Part shown: in pieces, positions 23,459-31,776 of the stretch | How the letters are laid out: each line of letters begins with the position of its first letter | Numbering within the stretch: the first letter of the stretch is position 1 | NCBI RefSeq assembly: GCF_002846555.1 | Contig: NZ_PJMS01000001.1 | Coordinates: 2,852,001-2,916,000, forward strand | Direction of reading: 5' to 3' | Source of the DNA: Aquimarina sp. MAR_2010_214 | GTDB taxonomy: Bacteria; Bacteroidota; Bacteroidia; Flavobacteriales; Flavobacteriaceae | DNA length: 64,000 nt | Notes under the pieces: generated by a model | Database searches by the model: none | The model's input: only the letters and a program-made list of their open reading frames with translations | Told to the model about the DNA's origin: nothing | Position numbers and translations under genes: made by a program

Positions 23459-23471
23459 TTATTTTTAGGTA

Positions 23472-24344
23472 TTAATTCTGATTTATTTGCCTGAGTAATT
23501 TACAAATAGTATCATTAATTGGCGTTGCAATTTTATTTTGTGAAGCTACCTTTTCGATCGCTCCATTTTTTGCGTTAACTTCTATGATATTTCCTGTTAA
23601 CCGATCTGATAGCATCGAGCTTCCTTTTGTTTTCGAGTACGTAGCTATTTTATCTAGCATTTCAGATTCAAAATTACCTTCAATTATAGCTCCGTTTGAT
23701 TTGGCGACTTCAATTCCTTCTCTTAGCAGGTCCTTATACAAATCTATTACTTCAGGGTTTTCAAAAACAGAACATGTTCTTCCGGTTAAGCATAGTATAG
23801 ATCCTAGCGCAGAGCTTTCTATAAGTTTTTTCCAATTTTCGGTTTTGTAATCTTGTACTTCTATTATTTGCACGTCATTTTTGGTGAAAAGCGCTCTAAA
23901 TCGTTTTGCTAACTTGCTTTTTTCGACTTTAAGTATCGGTTTTCTATATTGTAAGTAATAATTATCTTCAATGGGTTGAGTCGGGCAATCAATCATACAT
24001 TCCAAAATATTTTCATCTGTCGTAAAAGGTGTAATAGGTGCTTTTAATTCTATACCATTTCTTATAACAACAACTTTGGTGTATACTCCAATTAATTGAA
24101 CCAGTTGTTCTTTAGCTGTTTCAAAATGATATTCTTTTAAGCATATAAGTAACCAATCGAGTTCTTCTGATCTTTCTTTTTTAGAATCGATAGGTATTTC
24201 TATTTTTTTATTTTGAAATTGTATTTTGATTTTCGATTTAGGAGTTCTGGTATAATAAAATATTTCGTTTTCAGGATGTGCTACTAATGCCCGTGACATT
24301 ACAGAACCTATTGCACCAAGACCGAGTATTCCAATTTTTCTCAT
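23472..24344 (-). CDS. Ketopantoate reductase family protein (PanE/ApbA-like)
   Basis: A 290-residue NADP-binding reductase. The Rossmann motif ILGLGAIGSVMSRAL is at residues 5-19. The family C-terminal signature is intact: ENWKKLIESSALG, then KGSSMLSDRLTGNIIEVNA (Ser-Ser-Met-x-x-Asp and Glu of the substrate site). True PanE makes pantoate for CoA; paralogues reduce other 2-keto acids. The position in front of a ureohydrolase gene (13 bases) points to amino-acid rather than CoA metabolism, so I do not assign panE. Confidence 0.82.
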   Translation of the reverse strand: MRKIGILGLGAIGSVMSRALVAHPENEIFYYTRTPKSKIKIQFQNKKIEIPIDSKKERSEELDWLLICLKEYHFETAKEQLVQLIGVYTKVVVIRNGIELKAPITPFTTDENILECMIDCPTQPIEDNYYLQYRKPILKVEKSKLAKRFRALFTKNDVQIIEVQDYKTENWKKLIESSALGSILCLTGRTCSVFENPEVIDLYKDLLREGIEVAKSNGAIIEGNFESEMLDKIATYSKTKGSSMLSDRLTGNIIEVNAKNGAIEKVASQNKIATPINDTICKLLRQINQN

Positions 24345-24550
24345 CTCATGATTATCTTCTACAGTTACAGTTTTCTATCCAATTCTCTTTATAATAGTTA
24401 AAATCAATTGTCATATTTTCTGCAAGTTTTCTTTTGGAATGTGTTCCCATATGAATGATAACAATTAAATAGTGACACCAATGTAATTATAATTTTTAAG
24501 TAGTATGAGGAGAGTAGAAGTATTGTAAGCAAAAATTCTCTTTATTAACT

Positions 24551-24605
24551 GTCATTTCGAGCGTAGTTGAGAAACAAATTACATTTCAACTACACTCGAT
24601 GTGAT
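24551..24605. repeat. REP-like palindromic repeat
   Basis: GTCATTTCGAGCGTAGTTGA and its imperfect inverted copy TTTCAACTACACTCGATGTG form one hairpin. Words such as TCGAGCGTAGTTGA recur as CTCGACTACGCTCGAG at about 6188-6204. Such elements are dispersed in intergenic DNA of flavobacteria. Confidence 0.6.
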
Positions 24606-24710
24606 AGCGCATGAGTTTTAAATCTGTAGAGAACTTCTTTAAAAATATTGCGATGTTTGTTGGATTGATGATGACCAATTTTAAAAAATAAATAGATACC
24701 TATATTACTT

Positions 24711-24744
24711 TAAAAAGATGATGCATACTCTACATCATCTTTTC
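24711..24744 (-). terminator. Intrinsic terminator of the second hydrolase/sigma operon
   Basis: AAAAGATGATG (24714-24724) pairs perfectly with CATCATCTTTT (24734-24744) over a nine-base loop. On the minus strand it ends in a T-run and lies about 75 bases after the membrane-protein stop. It could also work weakly on the plus strand. Confidence 0.65.
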
Positions 24745-24818
24745 TAAAGATACTATTATTTAAAGATTGTTACAGTTTTGCCGTTATAGATTGAAATAAA
24801 AGTTAAACAAGGAAGATT

Positions 24819-25424
24819 TTACTCCTCATTTTCTTCAATGATTTTATTTTTTAACTCAATAATTTCTAAAAGGGTTCGTATTTCTTTTCGAATACTATTT
24901 CTAACAAACGTAATAAAGATGATAGCACCAATAACATAGGAAACGTCGATCATCACCATTTGCCATGTGGTGAAGTATAAGCTAAATTCTGGAGTGATCA
25001 TATAAAAACCAATAGTGTATAATGCTATTATGGTTATCGTGACTGGCCCATGAATACGTTTCCTGAACTTATAAAATGCTATTGTATTATTAGTTGTTTT
25101 TAGCACATCGTCTATTACATCGATTCTTTTTGATTTTAAGACACTAATACACTCGATTATTATTCTTAGTAGTAATCCTCCTATCATTAACGCTACTCCA
25201 ATTCTGCTTAATATTTCTTTTACCGGAGCTACATAGTAGAAAAAAGCAGATATTCCTATTAATGTAATTGATAGTATTATGATGTTTCCGTAGTGAAAAC
25301 GAACATTTAAATTTTTCTTAGACGTAATAGAAGATAATGTTTCTTCTAATATTCCAGAATTGCTCTCGATATCTTTTTTTCCTTTTTGCCACTTACGTTG
25401 CAATTCGTCAAATTCATTACTCAT
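24819..25424 (-). CDS. Four-helix membrane protein, putative anti-sigma factor
   Basis: A 201-residue protein with a cytoplasmic start (MSNEFDELQRKWQKGKKDIE), four hydrophobic segments (about residues 47-67, 72-90, 125-144 and 153-172) and a charged C-terminal helix (LLEIIELKNKIIEENEE). Its start overlaps the sigma stop by 8 bases. Length, topology and the Trp/Lys-rich N-terminus parallel the protein at 11278-11859 after the other sigma. An anti-sigma role is inferred from this conserved position. Confidence 0.7.
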   Translation of the reverse strand: MSNEFDELQRKWQKGKKDIESNSGILEETLSSITSKKNLNVRFHYGNIIILSITLIGISAFFYYVAPVKEILSRIGVALMIGGLLLRIIIECISVLKSKRIDVIDDVLKTTNNTIAFYKFRKRIHGPVTITIIALYTIGFYMITPEFSLYFTTWQMVMIDVSYVIGAIIFITFVRNSIRKEIRTLLEIIELKNKIIEENEE

Positions 25425-25911
25425 GATCTAATATTTTTTTAAGTCGTTTCTTTATTCTGTGAATTTTTACCCTAACATTGGTGGGTTTAATACCTAAAAC
25501 ATGTGATATAGTTTCATAGTCCTGTCCTTCTAACACCATCATAATAATTAATCTATCCAGTTCTTCTAATTGACCTATGGCGATATACAATCCTTGTTCT
25601 TGTTCTGCATCTTGGTTTTGTGACTCATCAACCAGTACATGTTCTATTTTATCAAAGGATAATCTCTTTTTCTTTTTTTCTTTTCTTATGTATTGCAGGC
25701 ATGTATTTACCGTGATTCTATACACCCAGGTTTTATGAGTTGATTGTCCTTTAAAGTTTTCGAGAGCATTCCAGATATTAATGAATACTTCTTGCGAAAG
25801 ATCATTGGCCAAATCTATATCTCCTTTCATAAAACCGAGACACATTTGCTGTACCATAGGATAACACTGGCGATATACAGTTTCGAAAAGTTGTTGATTC
25901 TTTTTACTCAT
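25417..25911 (-). CDS. ECF-type RNA polymerase sigma factor
   Basis: A 164-residue ECF sigma: region 2 with CLGFMKGDIDLANDLSQEVF and HKTWVYRITVNTCLQYI, region 4 with YETISHVLGIKPTNVRVKIH. It has the same length as, and is clearly related to, the sigma at 11862-12356. It overlaps the hydrolase stop by 8 bases and the membrane-protein start by 8 bases, so all three are translationally coupled. It probably drives a cell-envelope response controlled by the membrane protein. Confidence 0.88.
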   Translation of the reverse strand: MSKKNQQLFETVYRQCYPMVQQMCLGFMKGDIDLANDLSQEVFINIWNALENFKGQSTHKTWVYRITVNTCLQYIRKEKKKKRLSFDKIEHVLVDESQNQDAEQEQGLYIAIGQLEELDRLIIMMVLEGQDYETISHVLGIKPTNVRVKIHRIKKRLKKILDHE

Positions 25912-26743
25912 TTGCCAGGAAAGCGTTTACTGTTGTATAAAACCATTCGGGTTGATCAAACATTATAAAGTGTTTACTGTTTGAAGCCATCTTGATAGAT
26001 TTGTTTGCTAAAGTAGTATATTGTTTTTCATAATTAGACTTTGCAACCTCTACAGAAGGAAATGATGCTCCCAGAATTAAAGTTTTTGCAGTCACTTTGT
26101 TTAAAACCTTTCTTAAATCCAGTTTTAATAAATCGGTATATCCATAAACATAGGTTTCGCGATCAGCTTCCATAATCCAATTGATCAAGATATCTACTTT
26201 ATCTTTGTTATTGGTCATATTTTGAGCCATCATAGTGGCTGTTTGTTTAAACTGCGTATCTTCTGTTTGTAGCATTTGCTTGTTATATGGGCTATCGTAT
26301 TGTATTTGACTTTCTGGTACCCCCGGCATCATTAATTCTCTCATACAAGGGATAGAATCTACAATAACTAATCTGGTAATTGTATCGGGTAATGCTGCAG
26401 CAAGGTCAATAGCCAGGTTTCCACCCATACTGTGCCCTATAATTGTTACATTAGTTAGATTTTTATCTTTGATATATACAATCAACTCTTCTTTAATGGT
26501 ATCATACCATGGCATTGCAATAGGAGGGTTACCATTAAAACCAGCGTAGGAAATAAGATGAGCTTCACTTTTTGTAGTTAAATGTTCAACGGTATCGTTC
26601 CATATTGATCCGGGAGTGGTAAAACCTGGTAAAAATAATACAGGATCTCCTTGCCCAGTTATTTCAATTTTGATAGCTGATGTTTGACTAAATCCTAAGT
26701 TTATAATAATTAGGGCTAATAAGGTAATTCTAAATGTTTTCAT
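25904..26743 (-). CDS. Exported alpha/beta hydrolase (sigma-operon partner)
   Basis: A 279-residue hydrolase with Sec signal MKTFRITLLALIIINLGFSQ. Catalytic elements: LFLPGFTTPGS (oxyanion), GHSMGGN (nucleophile Ser), and NSKHFIMFDQPEWF (His). It is a paralogue of 12349-13224, with the same gene order behind it. Being exported yet encoded with a sigma factor, it may produce or remove a signal at the envelope; the substrate is unknown. Confidence 0.87.
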   Translation of the reverse strand: MKTFRITLLALIIINLGFSQTSAIKIEITGQGDPVLFLPGFTTPGSIWNDTVEHLTTKSEAHLISYAGFNGNPPIAMPWYDTIKEELIVYIKDKNLTNVTIIGHSMGGNLAIDLAAALPDTITRLVIVDSIPCMRELMMPGVPESQIQYDSPYNKQMLQTEDTQFKQTATMMAQNMTNNKDKVDILINWIMEADRETYVYGYTDLLKLDLRKVLNKVTAKTLILGASFPSVEVAKSNYEKQYTTLANKSIKMASNSKHFIMFDQPEWFYTTVNAFLANE

Positions 26744-26930
26744 GTCTTTATTTTTATTGTATTTCTATTTTGATTTTCCCCTTTGATGTAGAAAGTTGTG
26801 AATTGTTACACGTGGGGTAAAAAAAATAAAAACAAATAAAAAAGACTTGTCAGAACTTAGTCAATAGCTGGTTGATAATGTACAGAAGGTATTAAAGTTA
26901 TTGAATAGAACTTATATATAAGAAGAAGGA

Positions 26931-27386
26931 TTAATGTTGGGATGAATCGTTAAATTGCCAAAGGACATTTACAATTTTCCATGTGCCATTTATTTTTACA
27001 ATATGCATATAATCAATCCACTCATCGGCAATAAGTTTTACAGAAGCGGTCTTATCAAAAACATCTAATATAATAACCTCTTTTTTTGGGTTTTTGGGAA
27101 ACTTATCCCCATTACTGTTATAAAACTCCGATAGAATTACCATAAAATCTGTAAACGTTTCTCGAAGGTATTCTTTGTTTGTAGCTTTATTTTTCCAAAA
27201 GGTTCTTTTTACCATTCTAGGATGAGCAGCTCGCTGAAATTGTTTAGGGTTTACATTGTGTTGTGCTTCGAGGTAATCAAGAGCTACTTGTTTAATATCT
27301 AGAGAATCTTGTTTGGATTGCGCATTTGTTTGGTAGGCTAGTAAACTGATACAGCATACTAAAACAATTTTAAGTATATAATTCAT
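26931..27386 (-). CDS. Exported NTF2-like (lumazine-binding-type) protein
   Basis: A 151-residue protein with signal peptide (MNYILKIVLVCCISLLAYQTNA). The mature domain fits the NTF2/putative lumazine-binding fold: IKQVALDYLEAQHNVNPKQF, RAAHPRMVKRTFW, and the closing strand KINGTWKIVNVLWQF. Proteins of this group are secreted and mostly of unknown function. It stands between the hydrolase and AraC-type genes, same strand, with over 90 bases on each side. Confidence 0.75.
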   Translation of the reverse strand: MNYILKIVLVCCISLLAYQTNAQSKQDSLDIKQVALDYLEAQHNVNPKQFQRAAHPRMVKRTFWKNKATNKEYLRETFTDFMVILSEFYNSNGDKFPKNPKKEVIILDVFDKTASVKLIADEWIDYMHIVKINGTWKIVNVLWQFNDSSQH

Positions 27387-27483
27387 GATGGAGATCTTTT
27401 ATTTTCACTTCTAAAAATATAAGATATCTAATAATTTAATTTGAAAATTTTCTTAAATGTTAACGAGCAATAAGTATTATTTT

Positions 27484-28590
27484 TTATTGCTGAGAAGTAA
27501 AATATTCTTTTGGTGACGTTCCCATCAATTTTTTGAAAGATTTATTAAATGTGGTTTTAGAATTAAAACCTGCTTCCTGGGCCAGCCCAAAAAAGGTGAA
27601 ATTTTTGGCTTTATCTGTTTTTGTTAATTCTACAAACTCTTTAATCCGGTGATAATTAATGTATTCAAAGAAATTCATGCCGATATTTTCATTCAATAGT
27701 CGAGCTATTTCTGGGCTACTTACTCCCAGCATGTCAGCAAGTTCTGCTTTTAATAATTTTCTATTGAGATACGGTTTTTTCTCTACCATTAACTGATCTA
27801 ATTTGGTTTGTAAATGATCTAGATCTGATTTAGATAGTTTGGATTGGGTATATTTTTTTTGAATTCCGACAGGGATGATTTTAAATAAATCAGGAGAAAT
27901 CATACCATAATAAGCGATAAAAAGAATAATTAAAGCAATACTTAGCCAAATCGTCTCTCTTGCTGTTCTTTCTATCATTTCGAATCCAAAAATACTAATG
28001 AAATACACAATAACCCAGCATAGTAAGCAAATACCAATTGCAATAAGAAAATTAAAGAAAAACTGTGTCTTTACAGTATAACTTAATTCATTACGCAACC
28101 CTTTCCTAAAAGAAAGAAATAACTGAAGACTCATTACCCAATACGTAATGTTGAATAGTAGACCAATACCAATAAAAATAGTTATGGTACGAAATAATTC
28201 TCCGCTTTTAACTCTTGATCCAATAACCTCGTCTGTGGGAAGCATAAAGATAAAAACAACAAAAATGATATAGAAAAACCCAGGGATGTAGTGTAATAGG
28301 TCCTGATACGAAAAACGTTTGTTTAATAAAGAAGATTTGGTAAATAAGTAAATTGTAGATCCAAATAGGAGTGTTGCAAACTCAGAAAATGCAATCAACC
28401 GAAAGTTTTTACCAAAAATATCTGATATATACAGTACCCGGCCCGATAAACCAATCATAAGAACCAGTACTAAAAAAGCGACATACCCATTAATGTTTTT
28501 TCTGTTCTTTGGCGAAAAAAGGTAAATACAGAGTAAAAACAGACTCTGGAAATAACCAAAATATACGAGTTGATTCAAAAGTGTTTGCAT
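27484..28590 (-). CDS. Membrane-bound AraC-family transcriptional regulator
   Basis: A 368-residue protein with an N-terminal membrane domain of about seven helices (residues 5-220) and a C-terminal AraC DNA-binding domain (about 255-368). The latter shows AELADMLGVSSPEIARLLNE and FFGLAQEAGFNSKTTFNKSF, then KKLMGTSPKEYF. This domain pairing is common in Bacteroidota. It lies 53 bases after the small exported protein gene at 28644 and probably shares its promoter and the palindrome at 29430-29460. Confidence 0.87.
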   Translation of the reverse strand: MQTLLNQLVYFGYFQSLFLLCIYLFSPKNRKNINGYVAFLVLVLMIGLSGRVLYISDIFGKNFRLIAFSEFATLLFGSTIYLFTKSSLLNKRFSYQDLLHYIPGFFYIIFVVFIFMLPTDEVIGSRVKSGELFRTITIFIGIGLLFNITYWVMSLQLFLSFRKGLRNELSYTVKTQFFFNFLIAIGICLLCWVIVYFISIFGFEMIERTARETIWLSIALIILFIAYYGMISPDLFKIIPVGIQKKYTQSKLSKSDLDHLQTKLDQLMVEKKPYLNRKLLKAELADMLGVSSPEIARLLNENIGMNFFEYINYHRIKEFVELTKTDKAKNFTFFGLAQEAGFNSKTTFNKSFKKLMGTSPKEYFTSQQ

Positions 28591-28643
28591 AGGAGTGTAT
28601 TAAGCAGGTTATCAAATAACCTGCTTTTATTGGTCTAAAATAG

Positions 28644-29345
28644 TTACTTAATATGAAACTGATTCACATGTTTCACCGAACTATGATCCATTTTTAGATT
28701 TTCTTTATAAAATTGATCAAAATCGGTTTTGTTTTTCCAGGAAGTAATGACCAAATAATCTGGATTATAGTGATATCCAAAAGGAGATGCACCTTCTATA
28801 AAATCCACTTCTATTTTACCTCCTGCCTTTTTCATTTTCTGTACCCATTCTTTTTTGAACTTTTGAAAAGAAGACTTGTCTTTATGCCAATATGCCGTAA
28901 CAATATTAAATTTTTCAGGGTTAATACTAAAAGACAGATCTTGTTTTAATTCATAATAAGTAAGGTTAAAAGTAGACCAGATATTTCTTCTTTCTTCATG
29001 AAAATCAGGCATTGTTTTTTGAATATCGTGTAAGAATTTTTCTCTTCCATTAAGTGTGTCCCAATATCCAAAGATCATACTTTCGGGATGATAATTACCT
29101 TGAGTTGGACTTCCTTTTATACCTATCCCTGGTAATCTATGATATCCCATTTTTTCGGCTACAGGAAATGCAGTTTTAAAGTAATGCTGTAGTTTTTGTT
29201 TAGTATCAGGTTTAGTATTCAGAAATATGATATCAAATACATGTCCTTTTTTTAAGGTGTATGATTTTGTTTTTGATTGTGCATTAAGGGGAGCAAAATT
29301 GATAGTCAAAAAGAGTGTTAATAATGAGATTTTTAAAAGCTTCAT
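28644..29345 (-). CDS. Exported protein, dimeric alpha/beta-barrel type (NIPSNAP-like)
   Basis: A 233-residue protein with signal peptide (MKLLKISLLTLFLTINFAPL). The mature part has two related halves: KGHVFDIIFLNTKPDTKQKL with FGYWDTLNGREKFLHDIQ, and FNIVTAYWHKDKSSFQKFKK with LVITSWKNKTDFDQFYKE. This is the pattern of a tandem ferredoxin-like (NIPSNAP/ABM/EthD) barrel. The function is unknown. It is preceded by a -7 box and a 31-base palindrome and is followed closely by the AraC-type regulator. Confidence 0.72.
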   Translation of the reverse strand: MKLLKISLLTLFLTINFAPLNAQSKTKSYTLKKGHVFDIIFLNTKPDTKQKLQHYFKTAFPVAEKMGYHRLPGIGIKGSPTQGNYHPESMIFGYWDTLNGREKFLHDIQKTMPDFHEERRNIWSTFNLTYYELKQDLSFSINPEKFNIVTAYWHKDKSSFQKFKKEWVQKMKKAGGKIEVDFIEGASPFGYHYNPDYLVITSWKNKTDFDQFYKENLKMDHSSVKHVNQFHIK

Positions 29346-29384
29346 ATAGTTCTTCAGTTTTAATTAATGAATTTTTTTACAAGA

Positions 29385-29392
29385 CAAATGTA
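29385..29392 (-). promoter_or_regulatory. -7 promoter box for the NIPSNAP-like/AraC operon
   Basis: TACATTTG on the minus strand matches TAnnTTTG and lies 40 bases before the ATG at 29345, downstream of the palindrome at 29430-29460. Confidence 0.55.
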
Positions 29393-29429
29393 TATGCTAT
29401 CACCTGGGAAACGAAGAATAATAAGGGGT

Positions 29430-29460
29430 TAAAGGTACATATACCGTATGTGTACCTTTA
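29430..29460. promoter_or_regulatory. 31-bp near-perfect palindrome, probable activator/operator site
   Basis: Outer arms TAAAGGTACA and TGTACCTTTA pair perfectly, and inner bases continue the symmetry (14 of 15 pairs) around a central C at 29445. It sits about 40-70 bases upstream of a -7 box and lacks a T-run, so a protein-binding site is more likely than a terminator. Confidence 0.6.
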
Positions 29461-29576
29461 TTTAGGAATAAAATAGTAAGAATTACTAGTGTAGAGATGA
29501 TTCTATTATAATCGAGTAGCTTATAGAAGTAAATTATGAGAATTATATATAGAAAGTATAGATATGAGATGTATGC

Positions 29577-29930
29577 TTAATTGGTGTTTTTTTTGCTATT
29601 TATTTGATCAACCAAATTGCAGATGTACCGATTAAATTCAAGATTTCTTGCACCATAGCTGGCAAGCCCTATTAATTTTACTTCCTGATTCTCTTTAGAA
29701 TGTAACTTTATGATAAATAAAGAGTAGCCTTCTCTGGTTCTAAACCTAAGCCCTTGTTTCTCTTTAATAATTTCATAATCACTCAACTCATCAGAATAAG
29801 GAGATTCTCTTATTAAAACATAGTTTTTATAATGAATACAATTAGATATTGGTTTTCGCTTATTTAAAAGAAAAATAAGAACAATGATAATACTAACGAC
29901 TATGATACTCATTATTATTAAGATACTCAT
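29577..29930 (-). CDS. Single-helix membrane protein, unknown function
   Basis: A 117-residue protein from ATG 29930; the longer frame would start at TTG 29966. A hydrophobic N-terminal helix (MSILIIMSIIVVSIIIVLIF) anchors a soluble domain of about 90 residues (YVLIRESPYSDELSDYEIIK; GYSLFIIKLHSKENQEVKLI). I do not recognise it. Confidence 0.65.
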   Translation of the reverse strand: MSILIIMSIIVVSIIIVLIFLLNKRKPISNCIHYKNYVLIRESPYSDELSDYEIIKEKQGLRFRTREGYSLFIIKLHSKENQEVKLIGLASYGARNLEFNRYICNLVDQINSKKNTN

Positions 29931-30038
29931 TTTTTTAGATTTTAATAATACATTATTGATGGCCAAATATTATCAATACATATAGAGTATTAAATCATTT
30001 TTCTATTCAAAAATCGACTTTTGAGAAATGTCTTTTGA

Positions 30039-30566
30039 TTATTCATTTCTAGAAATAGAAAAGATAATATTGTCTAGATTATCGCTATCCTTTCTATACT
30101 CAATGTGAGTGAAGTTATTTTTTGATAATAGCTTTTTTGAAGGCTCATTGTTTTGATGGGTAAAAGCTTCTATGGTATCCAACTCTAAGACTTTAAATCC
30201 ATAATTAAGAATACTTATCAATGCTTCATTCATAATCCCTTGCTTGTGAAACTTTGGATGCAAGTCGTAACCTACTTCTGCTATTTTTTTGTCTTCAGAG
30301 AAATTCCAAAGACAGATAGTACCAATAAGTTCGGGATTATCTTTTATTGTAATTCCCCAGAATAGCCAATCTTGCTCATCAATTCCTTTGTTAATTTTGT
30401 TAATAAAGTTATTAGCCTCTTCTATTGTATTCGTTTTTGGTCTTTTTACAAATGCATTAACTGCTTGATCAGATCGTAAGAAGAGAATTACCTTATTGTC
30501 ATTTTCTTTTAATTGCCTTAAAAGTAATCTTTCGGTTTGTAATTTTGGTAAAGAGGTAATTTTCAT
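30039..30566 (-). CDS. GNAT-family N-acetyltransferase (RimJ/RimL-type)
   Basis: A 175-residue acetyltransferase. Family landmarks: LQTERLLLRQLKENDNKVIL at the start, WLFWGITIKDNPELIGTICL, then AEVGYDLHPKFHKQGIMNEA containing the acetyl-CoA binding loop, and FTHQNNEPSKKLLSKNNFTH. The RimJ/RimL/SpeG-like group modifies protein N-termini or small amines; the target is unknown. The gene is alone on the minus strand. Confidence 0.87.
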   Translation of the reverse strand: MKITSLPKLQTERLLLRQLKENDNKVILFLRSDQAVNAFVKRPKTNTIEEANNFINKINKGIDEQDWLFWGITIKDNPELIGTICLWNFSEDKKIAEVGYDLHPKFHKQGIMNEALISILNYGFKVLELDTIEAFTHQNNEPSKKLLSKNNFTHIEYRKDSDNLDNIIFSISRNE

Positions 30567-30660
30567 TGTTTAGGATTCTTTTTTGGTCCTAATGTATTCA
30601 AAAAGAATTATACTCTCATATACATTTGAAATTACTAGCAATTATTTAATTATATACGAT

Positions 30661-30697
30661 ATAAAAACTGCCAAAGATTTAAATTCTTGGCAGTTTT
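30661..30697 (-). terminator. Intrinsic terminator of the GG-leader peptide gene
   Basis: AAAACTGCCAA (30664-30674) pairs perfectly with TTGGCAGTTTT (30687-30697); on the minus strand a T-run follows. It lies 27 bases after the peptide stop, so the small gene has its own transcript end. Confidence 0.75.
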
Positions 30698-30723
30698 GTG
30701 ATTTTTTAAAATAATCTATTTAC

Positions 30724-30897
30724 TTAACAATCATTTCTATGCGAAACACACGTTCCTGTTGCACAAGCAAAGTTGCAATTTGGAGCAATACTAGAATCAC
30801 AATCTCCTGTACCAGTACCTCCTTTAATTTTTTGAGAATTAATTCTTGAAATAGTGTTCTTGTTAAGCTTAAGCTTTTTTAATTGCCTTTTTTTCAT
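30724..30897 (-). CDS. GG-leader RiPP precursor peptide (lanthipeptide-type), orphan
   Basis: A 57-residue peptide from ATG 30897 (MKKRQLKKLKLNKNTISRIN). The leader LKKLKLNKNTISRINSQKIK followed by Gly-Gly is the hallmark of a Bacteroidota precursor family whose leader is cut by C39-type peptidase transporters. The 30-residue core after GG has five Cys (core positions 6, 14, 18, 23 and 30) and seven Ser/Thr, suiting thioether or disulfide cross-links. No LanB/LanC, radical SAM or ABC peptidase gene is nearby, so processing must occur in trans. It has its own terminator. Confidence 0.75.
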   Translation of the reverse strand: MKKRQLKKLKLNKNTISRINSQKIKGGTGTGDCDSSIAPNCNFACATGTCVSHRNDC

Positions 30898-31041
30898 GAT
30901 ATATATAATTTGATTAATACTTAAATTTATCAAATTAGTAGCATTATTGTTTTTTTATCGCATTAATTAACTAAAAGTTTAACTATGAGTTATTAATCCA
31001 TTAAATAAGCATGCTCTATAATTATTTAATAGCACTAGTGA

Positions 31042-31767
31042 TTACTTAAATAAAATAACCAATCCTCCAATCGCTGTCATAATTAAAATGAATTTTCGGT
31101 ATTGATGATCTTTAAACCGTTTTACTACCTTGAGTCCAATGACGAACCCCAGTATAACTCCCGGAATCAAATATAAATCCACAATTAATGTCTTCATATT
31201 TATAGTATCCCAGCTAAAAATATGAAATGGAAGTTTAAACAAGTTAATTATAAAAAATAACCAAGCAGCAGTACCGATAAACTCATTTTTTGGTATTCGG
31301 GTTGCCATGAAAAAAATATTGGTAAATGCACCTGCCAGGTTTCCAATCATTGTGGTGAAACCTGCAGCAAACCCAGTAGTGCTAATAAACCAAAGCCTAT
31401 TAGGTATGTTTTTTTTATCGTACCGTTCCCAAAAAAACATGATAACCACACTAATAATGATAATCACGGCCATTCCTTTCTTAAATATATATTCAGGAAG
31501 ATCTTTTCCTACAAAAACGGCTAATAGAACGCCACCTATCATCCATGGAAGGAATTGAAGGAGATATTTCCAACGAGCATGTCGGTTATAATACAGCACA
31601 GCCAAAACATCTGCGAAAATTAAAAGCGGTAATAGTATTCCTGTAGATGCTTTTGCACCATGTGCAAGTGCCATTAGGGTTACGACTACAATTCCCATTC
31701 CTTTGAGTCCTGATTTGGATACTCCTAATATAAAAGCAGCAGTAAATGGAATAAAGTAAGATGACAT
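31042..31767 (-). CDS. Sulfite exporter TauE/SafE-family membrane protein
   Basis: A 241-residue protein with about eight hydrophobic segments. The opening FTAAFILGVSKSGLKGMGIV is the family signature (Gly and Lys in the first repeat), and the second half repeats it as TGFAAGFTTMIGNLAGAFTN. The family moves sulfite, sulfonates or other organic anions across the inner membrane. It starts 9 bases after the M1 peptidase stop, so the two are co-transcribed, although no functional link is obvious. Confidence 0.85.
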   Translation of the reverse strand: MSSYFIPFTAAFILGVSKSGLKGMGIVVVTLMALAHGAKASTGILLPLLIFADVLAVLYYNRHARWKYLLQFLPWMIGGVLLAVFVGKDLPEYIFKKGMAVIIIISVVIMFFWERYDKKNIPNRLWFISTTGFAAGFTTMIGNLAGAFTNIFFMATRIPKNEFIGTAAWLFFIINLFKLPFHIFSWDTINMKTLIVDLYLIPGVILGFVIGLKVVKRFKDHQYRKFILIMTAIGGLVILFK

Positions 31768-31776
31768 TTTATAACA

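Larger units (their letters stand above)
24345..24818. other. Intergenic region with REP-like hairpin and terminator
   Basis: There is no gene. A REP-like imperfect hairpin lies at 24551-24605 (TCGAGCGTAGTTGAGAAA with its complement TTTCAACTACACTCGA), the same word family as seen near 6190 and 6290. Further right is a terminator for the membrane-protein gene. Confidence 0.55.

Noticed and set aside
23472..24344. Assignment as panE of CoA synthesis
   Set aside because: The fold and signature fit, but neighbours are amino-acid enzymes and no panB/panC/panD genes are present, so only the family is claimed.
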